A stretch of 64,000 nucleotides of DNA, from positions 305,787-369,786 of the forward strand of contig NZ_KK211036.1 of the NCBI RefSeq assembly GCF_000619825.1. The letters run 5' to 3'. Below are positions 18,741 to 27,395 of this stretch, in pieces. A program made the translations under genes and the position numbers. How positions within the stretch are numbered: position 1 is the stretch's first letter; each line of letters starts with the position of its first letter. The notes below the pieces were generated by a model. It had not been told where the DNA came from and made no database searches. It was given only the letters and a program-made list of their open reading frames with translations. Source of the DNA: Prevotella sp. MA2016 (lineage in GTDB: Bacteria > Bacteroidota > Bacteroidia > Bacteroidales > Bacteroidaceae).

Positions 18741-20234
18741 ATGGAACAAGCTACATTTTTAAAGATTAACCCTGCCGATTCGGTGGTGGTTTGTCTGCAG
18801 CCCAAGCAGAAAGGGGAAGTGATTGAAGTAGATGGTAAGCAGATTACCATCAATCAGGATACACCAGCAGGACATAAGGTTCTAATAAAGGACGTGGCCG
18901 AAGGTGAGGATATCATCAAATATGGCTACCCTATCGGTCATGCCAAGCAGGACTTGAAGGCCGGAGATTGGGTAAACGAGAATAATCTCAAGACTAATCT
19001 TTCTGGTACGCTCGAATATACCTATAATCCTGTAAACGAGCAACTTAATATTAAGAACGAGAACCGAACCTTTAATGGCTATGTTCGTAAGAATGGTGAT
19101 GTAGGTATCCGCAATGAGATTTGGATTGTGCCTACTGTCGGTTGCGTGAATGGTATTGCAGAAAGACTGGTTAAGGAGCTGAAACGTGAGACTGGCGAAC
19201 AGGGTGTTGATGCCATCTATGCTTGGCATCACAACTATGGCTGTTCGCAGCTTTCGGAGGATCATGAGAACACCCGTAAGGTGCTGCGCGACATCTGTCT
19301 GCATCCCAATGCCGGTGCTGTGCTCGTGCTGAGCTTAGGCTGCGAGAACAATCAGCCTGAGGAGTTTATGAAGATGCTGGGCGATTACGACAAGGATCGC
19401 ATCAAACTTCTGGTTACCCAGCGTGTGGATGATGAGATGGAAGCTGGTATGGAGATACTGCGCAGCCTGTATGAGTTGGCCAGCAAGGACCAGCGTACCG
19501 ATGTGCCAGTAAGCAAACTGCGCGTAGGTTTGAAGTGTGGTGGCTCTGACGGATTCTCTGGTATCACAGCCAATCCGCTGGTTGGTGAATTCTCTGATTG
19601 GCTGGTAGCTCAGGGGGGTACATCGGTACTGACAGAGGTGCCTGAGATGTTTGGTGCAGAGACGATTCTGATGAACCGTTGCAAGACAGAAGTACTGTTT
19701 GGACAGACGGTGTCCATGATCAACAACTTCAAGAATTACTTCCTCTCACATGGCGAGCCTGTAGGTGAGAATCCAAGTCCTGGTAATAAGGCTGGCGGTA
19801 TCTCTACACTCGAAGATAAGGCTCTGGGATGTACCCAGAAGTGTGGAAAAGCGCCTGTGAGTGGTGTGATGGAATATGGCGACAGATTGGAGCATGCAGG
19901 TTTGAATCTGCTGTCGGCTCCTGGCAATGATCTCGTTGCTGCCACTGCCCTCGCCTCTAGCGGTTGCCACCTGGTGCTCTTCACTACCGGTCGAGGCACA
20001 CCTTTCGGTACCTTCGTGCCAACCATGAAGATTGCCACCAATCCTGACTTGGCAGCACGCAAGAAGAATTGGATTGACTTCTCAGCTGGCCAGTTGATTG
20101 AGGGACGCACAATGAGCGAATTGGTACCTGAGTTTATCGATAAGGTATTAGCAGTGGCCAGTGGCGAGAAAGCAAAGAATGAGGAGAACGATTATCGTGA
20201 AATATCCATCTTTAAAAACGGCGTAACACTGTGA
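18741..20234 (+). CDS. uxaA: Altronate dehydratase, UxaA family
   Basis: 497 residues, full length. An N-terminal SAF-like domain (about 1-95, with AGHKVLIKDVAEGEDIIKYG and PIGHA) is joined to the catalytic UxaA_2 part with GYVRKNGDVGIRNE, HHNYGCSQL, LGCENNQP, GLKCGGSDGFSG and LFTTGRGTPFG. Conserved Cys and His in these motifs are the expected metal ligands. The enzyme converts D-altronate to KDG, the substrate of KdgK encoded across the divergent gap. It overlaps the next gene by four bases (GTGA), so the transporter is translated with it. uxaB and uxaC, needed to make altronate from galacturonate, are not in the window. Confidence 0.93.
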   Translation: MEQATFLKINPADSVVVCLQPKQKGEVIEVDGKQITINQDTPAGHKVLIKDVAEGEDIIKYGYPIGHAKQDLKAGDWVNENNLKTNLSGTLEYTYNPVNEQLNIKNENRTFNGYVRKNGDVGIRNEIWIVPTVGCVNGIAERLVKELKRETGEQGVDAIYAWHHNYGCSQLSEDHENTRKVLRDICLHPNAGAVLVLSLGCENNQPEEFMKMLGDYDKDRIKLLVTQRVDDEMEAGMEILRSLYELASKDQRTDVPVSKLRVGLKCGGSDGFSGITANPLVGEFSDWLVAQGGTSVLTEVPEMFGAETILMNRCKTEVLFGQTVSMINNFKNYFLSHGEPVGENPSPGNKAGGISTLEDKALGCTQKCGKAPVSGVMEYGDRLEHAGLNLLSAPGNDLVAATALASSGCHLVLFTTGRGTPFGTFVPTMKIATNPDLAARKKNWIDFSAGQLIEGRTMSELVPEFIDKVLAVASGEKAKNEENDYREISIFKNGVTL

Positions 20235-21505
20235 AGAAAGGAATCATCGCATTATCACCTATCTTGGTGTTTATCTTATTTTACTTAGTCACCAGCATCG
20301 TTGCTGGTGACTTTTACAAGATTCCCATTACTGTAGCTTTCATGGTTTCAAGCATCTATGCTATTATCGTATGTGGCGATAAACCATTGATGTACCGCAT
20401 TAACAACTATAGTCGCGGAGCTGCTACAGAACAGATGATGCTGATGATTTGGATATTCGTGTTGGCAGGAGCTTTTGCATATTCGGCAAAACAGATGGGG
20501 AGTATCGATGCAACGGTAAATTTGGCGTTGAGTCTGCTACCACCACAAATGATCTTTGCCGGTATGTTCTTGGCTGCTTGTTTCATTTCGCTGTCGATAG
20601 GCACAAGCGTAGGAACGATAGCTGCACTTACGCCCATTGCAGTAGGATTGGCACAAGAGACGGGTACAGACTTGGCCATGATGATTGCTATTATAGTTGG
20701 CGGATCTTTCTTTGGAGATAATTTATCGTTTATCTCTGATACGACAATTATGGCTACTCAAACCCAAGGATGCCAATTGAATGATAAGTTCAGGGTAAAC
20801 GCATTTATTGTGGTTCCTGCAGCATTGGTGATATTGATCGTTTACTTTTTTCTTGGAAAAGACACCGCTGCTCCTCAGCATATAGCAGCCGTAGAATGGG
20901 TAAAGGTGATTCCTTATCTTTCGGTACTTCTCACAGCCATTTGTGGAATGAATGTCATGGCGGTCTTAACACTAGGTATTATCCTATGTGGTATCATCGG
21001 TTTATTAACAGGCGCTTTTGATATTTTTGGTTGGTTTGGTGCTATGGGCGATGGCATTTTGTCGATGGGAGAATTAATCATCGTCACGATGATGGCAGGT
21101 GGTATGTTGGAGCTTATCCGACAACAAGGCGGCATCGACTTTATTATTAAGCTGTTGACGCGCCATGTCAATAGCAAGCGTGGTGCCGAACTAAGCATTG
21201 CCACACTGGTGTCGCTAGTGGATGTATGTACTGCCAATAACACAGTGGCAATCCTGACCGTAGGCGGCATCGCCAAGCAGATTGGTGACCGTTATGGTGT
21301 AGATAATAAGAAATGTGCTTCCATATTAGATACTTTCTCATGCATGGTTCAAGGTCTGATACCTTATGGAGCACAACTACTAATAGCTGCAGGTTTGGCT
21401 TCACTTAATCCGGTTGCCATTCTACCCTATCTCTACTACCCGTTTGTATTGGGTGTAGTGGCCTTATTATCAATTATATTTCGTTATCCCAGAAGATATT
21501 CATGA
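20231..21505 (+). CDS. NhaC-family membrane transporter in the hexuronate operon
   Basis: 424 residues, about eleven hydrophobic helices. The motifs GTSVGTIAALTPIAVGLA and IVGGSFFGDNLSFISDTTI are characteristic of the NhaC Na+/H+ antiporter family, and TLVSLVDVCTANNTVAILTVGGIAKQI (read in two parts) marks the second repeat. It starts with GTG at 20231 inside the uxaA stop codon. No other sugar-acid permease is seen in the locus, so it may import altronate, galacturonate or a related acid coupled to Na+ rather than only exchange cations. That role is inferred from context alone. The next gene starts in its stop codon (ATGA). Confidence 0.85.
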   Translation: MKKGIIALSPILVFILFYLVTSIVAGDFYKIPITVAFMVSSIYAIIVCGDKPLMYRINNYSRGAATEQMMLMIWIFVLAGAFAYSAKQMGSIDATVNLALSLLPPQMIFAGMFLAACFISLSIGTSVGTIAALTPIAVGLAQETGTDLAMMIAIIVGGSFFGDNLSFISDTTIMATQTQGCQLNDKFRVNAFIVVPAALVILIVYFFLGKDTAAPQHIAAVEWVKVIPYLSVLLTAICGMNVMAVLTLGIILCGIIGLLTGAFDIFGWFGAMGDGILSMGELIIVTMMAGGMLELIRQQGGIDFIIKLLTRHVNSKRGAELSIATLVSLVDVCTANNTVAILTVGGIAKQIGDRYGVDNKKCASILDTFSCMVQGLIPYGAQLLIAAGLASLNPVAILPYLYYPFVLGVVALLSIIFRYPRRYS

Positions 21506-22311
21506 ATATAGTTCAACGCAATTTTTTCAGACTACTCAGATGTGGTGCCTTCCAGACGACAGAATGTTTGGAACCAATGTCAGTGCACAAATGGAATAAA
21601 CTCTATCAACTTGCTGCTGTACATGATGTTCAACCATATATTTACGATGGACTCAAGAGCTGTAAACAGCAGTTTAATCTACATCTGACAGATTCTCAGT
21701 GGAACCAATGGGAAGTGGCAAAATCCAATAACGAAGATAATGATGAAGATGAACTACTTCGTCCGGATAAACTTACCAATCCACTTCTGAACCGTTATTT
21801 GCAAAATATTCTAGATGATGAAAGTTCAGATTTGAATACGCGCAGAATGCTGATAAAGATTATAAGTATAGCTCGTAGAATCTTGAACGAAGGGTTGCCT
21901 TTAAAATTACTGATAGAGTTGGGATTAACATTGCGTGATAAAAGTAATGTGATTAATTATGAAGAGTTGGCTGGTTGGTTAAAGAAACTGCACTTCGAAC
22001 AGATGGCACAACTCGAGGCTACTTTGATGATAGACTTGTTTGGTTTGACTTTAGAGGAAATTCCTTTTGCTGATAGTGATGCAGATCGCAAGACAATTAC
22101 CGTCGCAAAAGAACTTGCCGAATATACAAACATCCGACAAGATTTCTATTTCTCGCAAGATTCTGATAGTATCTTTGTACACACAAGTAATAGCGGAGCA
22201 CTGCTGAATCATATCAAACGCTCTGCCAGATACATGCGCTTTATTCCATCAGAGGCATTCACTAACTTCTTCGCTTCATTTGCCCATTCCCTTACGCACA
22301 TCGAAGAATGA
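21502..22311 (+). CDS. Nucleotidyltransferase-family-like protein (PF14907-like), catalytic motif not seen
   Basis: 269 residues, soluble. The N-terminus FFRLLRCGAFQ and the segment WNKLYQLAAVHDVQPYIYDGL match the opening of the Bacteroidetes uncharacterised nucleotidyltransferase family (NTP_transf_5). The later LLIELGLTLRDKSN and YEELAGWLKKLHFEQMAQLEA fit its helical C-terminal half. The middle of the family, which carries the KG and the DxD metal site, appears missing, so activity is doubtful. It overlaps the transporter gene by four bases and its 3' end overlaps the convergent lysozyme gene by 36 bases. Role in the hexuronate operon is unknown. Confidence 0.5.
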   Translation: MNIVQRNFFRLLRCGAFQTTECLEPMSVHKWNKLYQLAAVHDVQPYIYDGLKSCKQQFNLHLTDSQWNQWEVAKSNNEDNDEDELLRPDKLTNPLLNRYLQNILDDESSDLNTRRMLIKIISIARRILNEGLPLKLLIELGLTLRDKSNVINYEELAGWLKKLHFEQMAQLEATLMIDLFGLTLEEIPFADSDADRKTITVAKELAEYTNIRQDFYFSQDSDSIFVHTSNSGALLNHIKRSARYMRFIPSEAFTNFFASFAHSLTHIEE

Positions 22312-23172
22312 CACGTTCTTTTCAACGTGTCGTATGTGATTGAATCTAATTTCGCGCAACCCGTGATTGCCCATGAACCTACTCTTATCTACGCTGCCTC
22401 GGATACCTACGATACGCCCATGACTAGTGTATTGCCACATCGTGATATCGCGTTCATCAGCCAGTACAGGTTCTTCGTCGGTGTACATAGCAATCATGAG
22501 TTTGTAGTCATTAATCTTACCTACTAAATGGCGGTTATAGAAGTTTCGGAAAGTATATATTAATGGCTGCTGATGATAAGCCTGTTCAATCAAACTTAGA
22601 AAAGTAAGCAGGGAATCACAAAATTCTTCTGTAGGCAACCCACTTGTAGTCTCAACATCTATCATCGGTATTAAGTCTTGTTCGCCTGGGCGGCATTGTG
22701 TCATGAAATTCTCAAGCTGAGTAATCAGTGGCGTTTTAGGACGAAAAAAGTGATAGGAGCCTACTTTTAGTCCGTGGCGATGAGCCAATTCAATATTGCG
22801 TTCGTATTGTGCATCAATACGATCGCCACCTTCGGTAGCTTTCAGATATACATAAGCCATTTTTGTATTCTCGCCTACTGTTTCCCAGAATACTTCGCCT
22901 TGGTAATGAGACAAGTCGATGCCATGCACATGGTTGCATGTATCCTCACATTGCAGGAATGAATCGTAATTGGGGTCGGTAAGTAGTCGTGGATCAGGGC
23001 AATATTGTGCCGTTTTACGTTTGCTTGATTTCTTCCCCTTTTTGTGCTTGCTAACTACTCTGTGCGTGCGATGCTTAGAGTGATTCTTATTGTATTTTGA
23101 ACGCTGGGCATATCCATCGTTTGAGCCGAACATTAACATGCATAATGTCAGCAATATATATAGTTTCTTCAT
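22276..23172 (-). CDS. GH25-family lysozyme (muramidase), exported
   Basis: 298 residues from ATG 23172, chosen because it opens with a signal peptide (MKKLYILLTLCMLMFGS) and lies just after a -7 box at 23194-23201. A basic linker rich in Lys, His and Arg (residues 25-55) precedes the GH25 domain. The catalytic residues are visible as Asp86 in HGIDLSHYQG and Asp172/Glu174 in MIDVETTSG. Such enzymes cut the MurNAc-GlcNAc bond of peptidoglycan. It may serve in cell-wall turnover or in attack on other cells; context does not decide. It is transcribed alone, divergent from the clostripain gene. Confidence 0.92.
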   Translation of the reverse strand: MKKLYILLTLCMLMFGSNDGYAQRSKYNKNHSKHRTHRVVSKHKKGKKSSKRKTAQYCPDPRLLTDPNYDSFLQCEDTCNHVHGIDLSHYQGEVFWETVGENTKMAYVYLKATEGGDRIDAQYERNIELAHRHGLKVGSYHFFRPKTPLITQLENFMTQCRPGEQDLIPMIDVETTSGLPTEEFCDSLLTFLSLIEQAYHQQPLIYTFRNFYNRHLVGKINDYKLMIAMYTDEEPVLADERDITMWQYTSHGRIVGIRGSVDKSRFMGNHGLREIRFNHIRHVEKNVSFFDVRKGMGK

Positions 23173-23193
23173 GCTTGTCGTTGTTTTGTGCTG

Positions 23194-23201
23194 CAAAGAT
23201 A
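23194..23201 (-). promoter_or_regulatory. -7 box of the GH25 gene
   Basis: TATCTTTG on the minus strand, 22 bases upstream of ATG 23172. No clear -33 box. Confidence 0.55.
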
Positions 23202-23244
23202 CTAAAAAACAATTAAAACATATCGTAGATTGCACATTTCTTTG

Positions 23245-23252
23245 TAACTTTG
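23245..23252 (+). promoter_or_regulatory. -7 box of the clostripain-type gene
   Basis: TAACTTTG fits TAnnTTTG and lies 17 bases upstream of ATG 23269. Confidence 0.6.
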
Positions 23253-23268
23253 CAGAAAATTTTGATAT

Positions 23269-24573
23269 ATGCACAAAATAATTATTGGACTTTTAGGGAT
23301 AGCGCTTTTGTGTTCGTGTAAAGATAACCATCCTTTTCCAGAACCTACGCCTTCGCCAACCCCCACTCCACAACCCACAGTTTACGATCAAACTGTGCTT
23401 GTATATATGTCAGGTGAGAATAACCTGGCAAATAATGATGGCGATTTTATGGGAAGTGATATCAGAGAGATGGTAGAAGGTTCAAAATCTCTTTCTGAAA
23501 AGCAGCGTTTGTTAGTATTTATCGATTCTGTAGGTACTAGCAATATGCCTCATATCGTAGAGATCACTAAAGGGAAACGACAAGTGGTTTATCAATATAA
23601 TAGTGACTTCGATGCGAGCGATCCAAATAAGTTTAGGGATGTTATTGAATGGACAATAGATCATTATCCAGCAAATGATTATGGCTTGGTTCTTTGGGGG
23701 CATGCTTCTGGATGGACAGTAGAAACTGATACGGTTGCAACAAAATCACTTACGCGAGCTTATGGCTATGACTATGGTTATGATACTGGCTCCATAAGAA
23801 TGGCCATGAATATTACACAGATGGCAAAAGCTTTTGAAGGCCTGCCAACATTCAAGTATATCCTGGCCGATTGTTGTCAGTTTATGTGCATAGAGAGTGC
23901 TTATGAGCTACGAGAGGCGGCTGATTACCTGATAGGTTCGCCTGCAGAAATTCCAGGCTATGGGGCACCGTATGACAAGTTAATTCCCCTACTCTTTTCA
24001 GAGTCCGACACCTTCTATAATGATATTGTAGATTGTTACTATAATTATTATATTGATAGTTATAAAAGTCCGGAATATACCCAAAACGGACAGTTTGATT
24101 ATAGTTATGTTTATGGCTACAGTGTACCATTGTCGGTTATTGATTTGACTCAGATGGAATCGTTGGGGCAAGCTACACAAACCGCTCTTGCAAGTTTTGT
24201 ACCCATTGCACCTGCCGATTTAGATCTTTCAGATTTTGCATTCTATTGGTCTATCTATGATACACCGGTGATGTATGACATGAAGGCTGTTTTCAAAAAG
24301 TATGCACCAGAAGGGGTTTATCAGGATTGGTTAGCAGTTTATAATCAAGTAGTACCTTACTATCGTTTCTCTAAGAGTTGGCAAACCGAGTATAATTTAA
24401 TTTATGCGACTTTTGATAGTCTTAAGTCAGATAGTGAGGCTGATGAAAAGTACGGTTGCGTAAGTATGTTCTTTCCTCAAAAGAGATATACTTATTCTTA
24501 CTACAAGTATAATACACGCATCAGAAACTTCCAATGGTATTATAAAGTAAATTGGAGCAACTACGGGTGGTAA
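23269..24573 (+). CDS. Clostripain-family (C11) cysteine protease, lipoprotein
   Basis: 434 residues. The signal ends in a lipobox (LCSC, Cys17), followed by a Pro/Thr-rich linker (residues 22-37), so the protease should be membrane-anchored and exposed to the periplasm or surface. Catalytic His145 is in LWGHASGW and the nucleophile is Cys203 in ADCCQFMCIESAYEL. LVYMSGENNLA near the start is also typical of the family, whose members cleave after Arg or Lys. No partner gene is adjacent. Confidence 0.88.
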   Translation: MHKIIIGLLGIALLCSCKDNHPFPEPTPSPTPTPQPTVYDQTVLVYMSGENNLANNDGDFMGSDIREMVEGSKSLSEKQRLLVFIDSVGTSNMPHIVEITKGKRQVVYQYNSDFDASDPNKFRDVIEWTIDHYPANDYGLVLWGHASGWTVETDTVATKSLTRAYGYDYGYDTGSIRMAMNITQMAKAFEGLPTFKYILADCCQFMCIESAYELREAADYLIGSPAEIPGYGAPYDKLIPLLFSESDTFYNDIVDCYYNYYIDSYKSPEYTQNGQFDYSYVYGYSVPLSVIDLTQMESLGQATQTALASFVPIAPADLDLSDFAFYWSIYDTPVMYDMKAVFKKYAPEGVYQDWLAVYNQVVPYYRFSKSWQTEYNLIYATFDSLKSDSEADEKYGCVSMFFPQKRYTYSYYKYNTRIRNFQWYYKVNWSNYGW

Positions 24574-24594
24574 AAACTTGTGAGTTGCTCCAAT
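24551..24594. terminator. 12-bp inverted repeat between convergent genes
   Basis: ATTGGAGCAACT and AGTTGCTCCAAT form a perfect 12-bp stem with a 20-base loop spanning the stop of the protease gene. It sits between convergent genes and may be a weak two-way terminator; T-runs are poor. Confidence 0.45.
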
Positions 24595-24596
24595 CA

Positions 24597-25910
24597 TTAT
24601 TCTGTATCGTGTATAACAACTTTAATCTTTGATATACGATGGCCATCAACTTCTGTAACTTCGAATGTGAAGTTCTTATAATCAAGCCGCTCATGTAATT
24701 CGGGGAAATCGCCTTTGATTTCAAGAAGTAATCCAGCTAGTGAGTCAGCATCACCCTCTGCATCCTCGAAAGTTTCATCATCGATGTCAAGAATCTTATA
24801 GAAATCGCTCAGCAATGTTTTTCCTTCAAACACGTATGTGTTTGCGTTTATGCGGGTGTATGACTTCTCCTCCTCATCGTATTCGTCGTTGATTTCGCCC
24901 ACAATCTCCTCTAGAATGTCCTCTAGAGTGATGATACCACTGGTGCCGCCAAATTCATCCACAACGATGGCAATGTGTACCTTGTTCTCCTGAAAATCGC
25001 GCAATAAGTCGTCGATTTTCTTGGTCTCAGGCACGAAATATGGTGGACGAATTAATGACTGCCAACGGAAAGATGCTGGTTTTGACAAATGTGGTAGCAA
25101 ATCTTTGATATACAGGATGCCTCGGATATTGTCGATAGTATCTTGATATACAGGAATACGTGAATAATTATTCTCAATGATGCACTTTAAGACTTCTGGG
25201 AAAGGAAGGCTGAAGTCAAGATCAACCACATCCTGTCGGCTTGTCATTACCTCCTTGGCTGTTTCATCACCAAAACGGACGATGCCTTCAAGCATATTCT
25301 TTTCATCTTTCAGTTCTTCTTTATCTGTTAGCTCCAGAGCCTGTTCCAAGTCATTAACGCTCAGAACGTGGTTTTCTTTCTGGACTACTTTCTCGGCAAT
25401 GATACCCGAACGTATCAATACTGACGATAAAGGATAAAATAGCTTGCGAAGCATCATGATACTGCCAGCCACTTTACGGCAGAAAGATAATGCTTTCTGA
25501 CCAGCATATACCTTTGGCATAATCTCACCAAAGAGAAGCAGTAAGAACGTTAGTAGAACAGTAATGACAATAAATTGTAACCAATGAGCACTACCAAAAT
25601 CTACCACATGCGCAAAAAAGTAATTGCATAGCATAATGATAGTGACGTTTACCAAATTGTTGGAAATCAGTATGGTAGCTAATGTGCGCTCAGAGTCTTC
25701 ACGCAATTGAAGAATATACTTGTCGGATACATTCTTTTCGCTATCCAGTTCGCTCAAATCGGTTGGAGAAAGCGAAAAGAAGGCAATTTCAGAACCCGAT
25801 GCAAAACCGGAAAACAAAAGAAGTAAGCCTGCTATAATAATAGCTATCACAGCACCCATAGATGGTGCTGTGATAGTTACTTCATTCAGGATTGGTTGTA
25901 GAAAGTCCAT
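24597..25910 (-). CDS. gldE: GldE-like CNNM/CorC-type membrane protein
   Basis: 437 residues from ATG 25910, chosen because it gives the normal short start MDFLQPIL. Three to four hydrophobic helices with the DUF21 motifs GFASGSEIAFFSLSP and LLLLFGEIMPKVYA are followed by a CBS pair (EVMTSRQDVVDLD, NNYSRIPVY, GILYIKDLL, HIAIVVDEFGGTSGIITLEDILEEIVG) and a C-terminal CorC_HlyC domain. In gliding Bacteroidetes the homologue is GldE; in non-gliders it is thought to act in ion transport or surface protein assembly. It overlaps the end of ssb by 29 bases and is read with it. Confidence 0.88.
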   Translation of the reverse strand: MDFLQPILNEVTITAPSMGAVIAIIIAGLLLLFSGFASGSEIAFFSLSPTDLSELDSEKNVSDKYILQLREDSERTLATILISNNLVNVTIIMLCNYFFAHVVDFGSAHWLQFIVITVLLTFLLLLFGEIMPKVYAGQKALSFCRKVAGSIMMLRKLFYPLSSVLIRSGIIAEKVVQKENHVLSVNDLEQALELTDKEELKDEKNMLEGIVRFGDETAKEVMTSRQDVVDLDFSLPFPEVLKCIIENNYSRIPVYQDTIDNIRGILYIKDLLPHLSKPASFRWQSLIRPPYFVPETKKIDDLLRDFQENKVHIAIVVDEFGGTSGIITLEDILEEIVGEINDEYDEEEKSYTRINANTYVFEGKTLLSDFYKILDIDDETFEDAEGDADSLAGLLLEIKGDFPELHERLDYKNFTFEVTEVDGHRISKIKVVIHDTE

Positions 25911-26244
25911 TGTCTGATTTTGGTGAAAGCATTTCCATATTATCTGCCCATATTTCAGTAGCATAACGACGTTGACCTGCTTTGTCATCGTACGTAGTGT
26001 ACCTTATGCGGCCTTCAATATATAATTTGTCTCCTTTATGAACGTATTTCTCAGCAATTTCAGCGAGACGGCGCCATAAGATGACATTGTGCCAGTCTGT
26101 ATGGTCAGGTACCTGAGTTCCATTTTGTAGAGTATATCCACGTTCTGTTGTAGCCAATCTAATTCGAGCTACAGCTACACCCTGGTCCACATACTTAACT
26201 TCTGGCTCTTGACCAACATTGCCAATTAGCATTACCTTGTTCAT
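25882..26244 (-). CDS. ssb: Single-stranded DNA-binding protein without acidic tail
   Basis: 120 residues, essentially only the OB fold. MNKVMLIGNVGQEPEVKY, VARIRLATTERGY, HTDWHNVILW, YVHKGDKLYIEGRIRYTTYDD and ATEIWADNMEMLSP are SSB hallmarks. The protein ends in NGLSTTNPE and lacks the flexible linker and the acidic DDDIPF-type tip through which SSB recruits partners. This could be a secondary SSB or a shortened main one. It sits in a compact operon between a hypothetical gene and gldE. Confidence 0.9.
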   Translation of the reverse strand: MNKVMLIGNVGQEPEVKYVDQGVAVARIRLATTERGYTLQNGTQVPDHTDWHNVILWRRLAEIAEKYVHKGDKLYIEGRIRYTTYDDKAGQRRYATEIWADNMEMLSPKSDNGLSTTNPE

Positions 26245-26268
26245 AATAAAAGAGATTTATGTGACTGC

Positions 26269-26811
26269 TTATTTTGCTTTGCCAAGAAAACGGAATTTGA
26301 AATTCTTTCCCTTAGGTGAAGGGAACTGGCTACGTGAGTCAACACGATCGCGCAGATAGTCGATCATGCGTTCATAGCACTCCATGCCAGAGAAAGCTTT
26401 TACACGTGCTCCAAACTGAGTATCGCGGTACTGGAATTTGCCAGTTCCTGGTACTAAGAGTACACGTTTGAAATCCAAATAACCTTCATACCATCCTTCA
26501 TTCACCTCGTTAAGACGCATTAATGTAGGTGTAGATTTTGGAGCCTGATCTGCTTGTTCGTTTGCATGTACAGCTTTCTTATCTTTAAAGTCCTGCATTG
26601 TTGCAGCTTCGGTCTTAATGATGATAAAATAGACACGGGGATGTACTTTATATCTTTTGGGATAAAAAACATCACTCGAAGCATATTCACGAATATCAGC
26701 CTCAAGGAGTGGATTCATTTCTATCTCGTCTATGGAACTTAAAAAGTCTATAGCCTCATCTACGGTTGAAACGAGAGTTTCTCGATCAAAATATCTTAAG
26801 TATAAATTCAT
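26269..26811 (-). CDS. Conserved hypothetical protein
   Basis: 180 residues from ATG 26811; the open frame extends further upstream only by running through tRNA-Gly, so that part is not coding. The protein is soluble, has no signal peptide and is basic at the end (SPKGKNFKFRFLGKAK). Segments such as YPKRYKVHPRVYFIIIKTEAATMQDFKDKKA and GYLDFKRVLLVPGTGKFQYRD suggest a compact beta-rich domain. I do not recognise a family of known function. It lies 24 bases upstream of ssb, so a link with DNA metabolism is possible. It may be expressed by read-through from the tRNA operon, since no separate promoter box is seen. Confidence 0.6.
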   Translation of the reverse strand: MNLYLRYFDRETLVSTVDEAIDFLSSIDEIEMNPLLEADIREYASSDVFYPKRYKVHPRVYFIIIKTEAATMQDFKDKKAVHANEQADQAPKSTPTLMRLNEVNEGWYEGYLDFKRVLLVPGTGKFQYRDTQFGARVKAFSGMECYERMIDYLRDRVDSRSQFPSPKGKNFKFRFLGKAK

Positions 26812-26855
26812 GTTTGTTTTTGAAAAAAGGTTGCTGTTTTCCTTAATAAAAAAAG

Positions 26856-26928
26856 AGCGGAAAACGGGACTCGGACCCGCGACCCCAACCTTGGCAAGGT
26901 TGTGCTCTACCAACTGAGCTATTTCCGC
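26856..26928 (-). tRNA. tRNA-Gly (GCC), copy 2
   Basis: 73 nt with discriminator U. Acceptor GCGGAAA pairs with TTTCCGC-type 3' arm, and the anticodon loop reads CTTGCCAAG, giving GCC. Identical to the copy at 27190-27262. Confidence 0.95.
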
Positions 26929-26951
26929 AAGAATGTCAATTTAAAAAATGG

Positions 26952-27035
26952 TGAAGAGGAGGAGACTCGAACTCCCACGTCGCAATTGACACTACCCCCT
27001 CAAAGTAGCGCGTCTACCAATTCCGCCACCTCTCC
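26952..27035 (-). tRNA. tRNA-Leu (GAG)
   Basis: 84 nt with a long variable arm. Acceptor GGAGAGG pairs with CCTCTTC (one G-U), discriminator A, loop TTGAGGG gives anticodon GAG. Confidence 0.95.
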
Positions 27036-27058
27036 AACATACGCTGAATAAAAAAGAG

Positions 27059-27140
27059 TGCCCAGAACAGGACTCGAACCTGCACGCCTTGCGGCACACG
27101 CACCTGAAACGTGCGCGTCTACCAATTCCGCCACCTGGGC
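27059..27140 (-). tRNA. tRNA-Leu (CAG)
   Basis: 82 nt with a long variable arm. Acceptor GCCCAGG pairs with TCTGGGC, discriminator A, loop TTCAGGT gives anticodon CAG. Confidence 0.95.
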
Positions 27141-27189
27141 ATTTGTCATTAAGGCCATTCCTTAACGTCTCTTTTTTGTTCAACAAGTG

Positions 27190-27262
27190 AGCGGAAAACG
27201 GGACTCGGACCCGCGACCCCAACCTTGGCAAGGTTGTGCTCTACCAACTGAGCTATTTCCGC
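27190..27262 (-). tRNA. tRNA-Gly (GCC), copy 1
   Basis: 73 nt, first gene of the four-tRNA minus-strand cluster and identical to copy 2. Anticodon GCC, discriminator U. Confidence 0.95.
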
Positions 27263-27303
27263 GTTGTTCTCTTTATCAGAGGCATCTCTCTTGATTGCGG
27301 GTG

Positions 27304-27334
27304 CAAAGGTACAGCTTTTTTTTGAACTGGCAAA
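27304..27334 (-). promoter_or_regulatory. Promoter of the tRNA Gly-Leu-Leu-Gly cluster
   Basis: Minus strand: TTTG (27331-27334), 19 bases, TACCTTTG (27304-27311), followed by CACCCGCAA. The block GTACCTTTGCACCCGCAA is shared with the tRNA-Asp and tRNA-Lys promoters. Confidence 0.8.
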
Positions 27335-27395
27335 CTTTTTGGAGACTTTTTTTCGAAAAAAGTGATTTTTTAGAGATTTGTTTACAGAATACGCA

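Noticed and set aside
26812..26913. Longer start for the hypothetical gene at 26269
   Set aside because: The extra codons are the translated tRNA-Gly gene.
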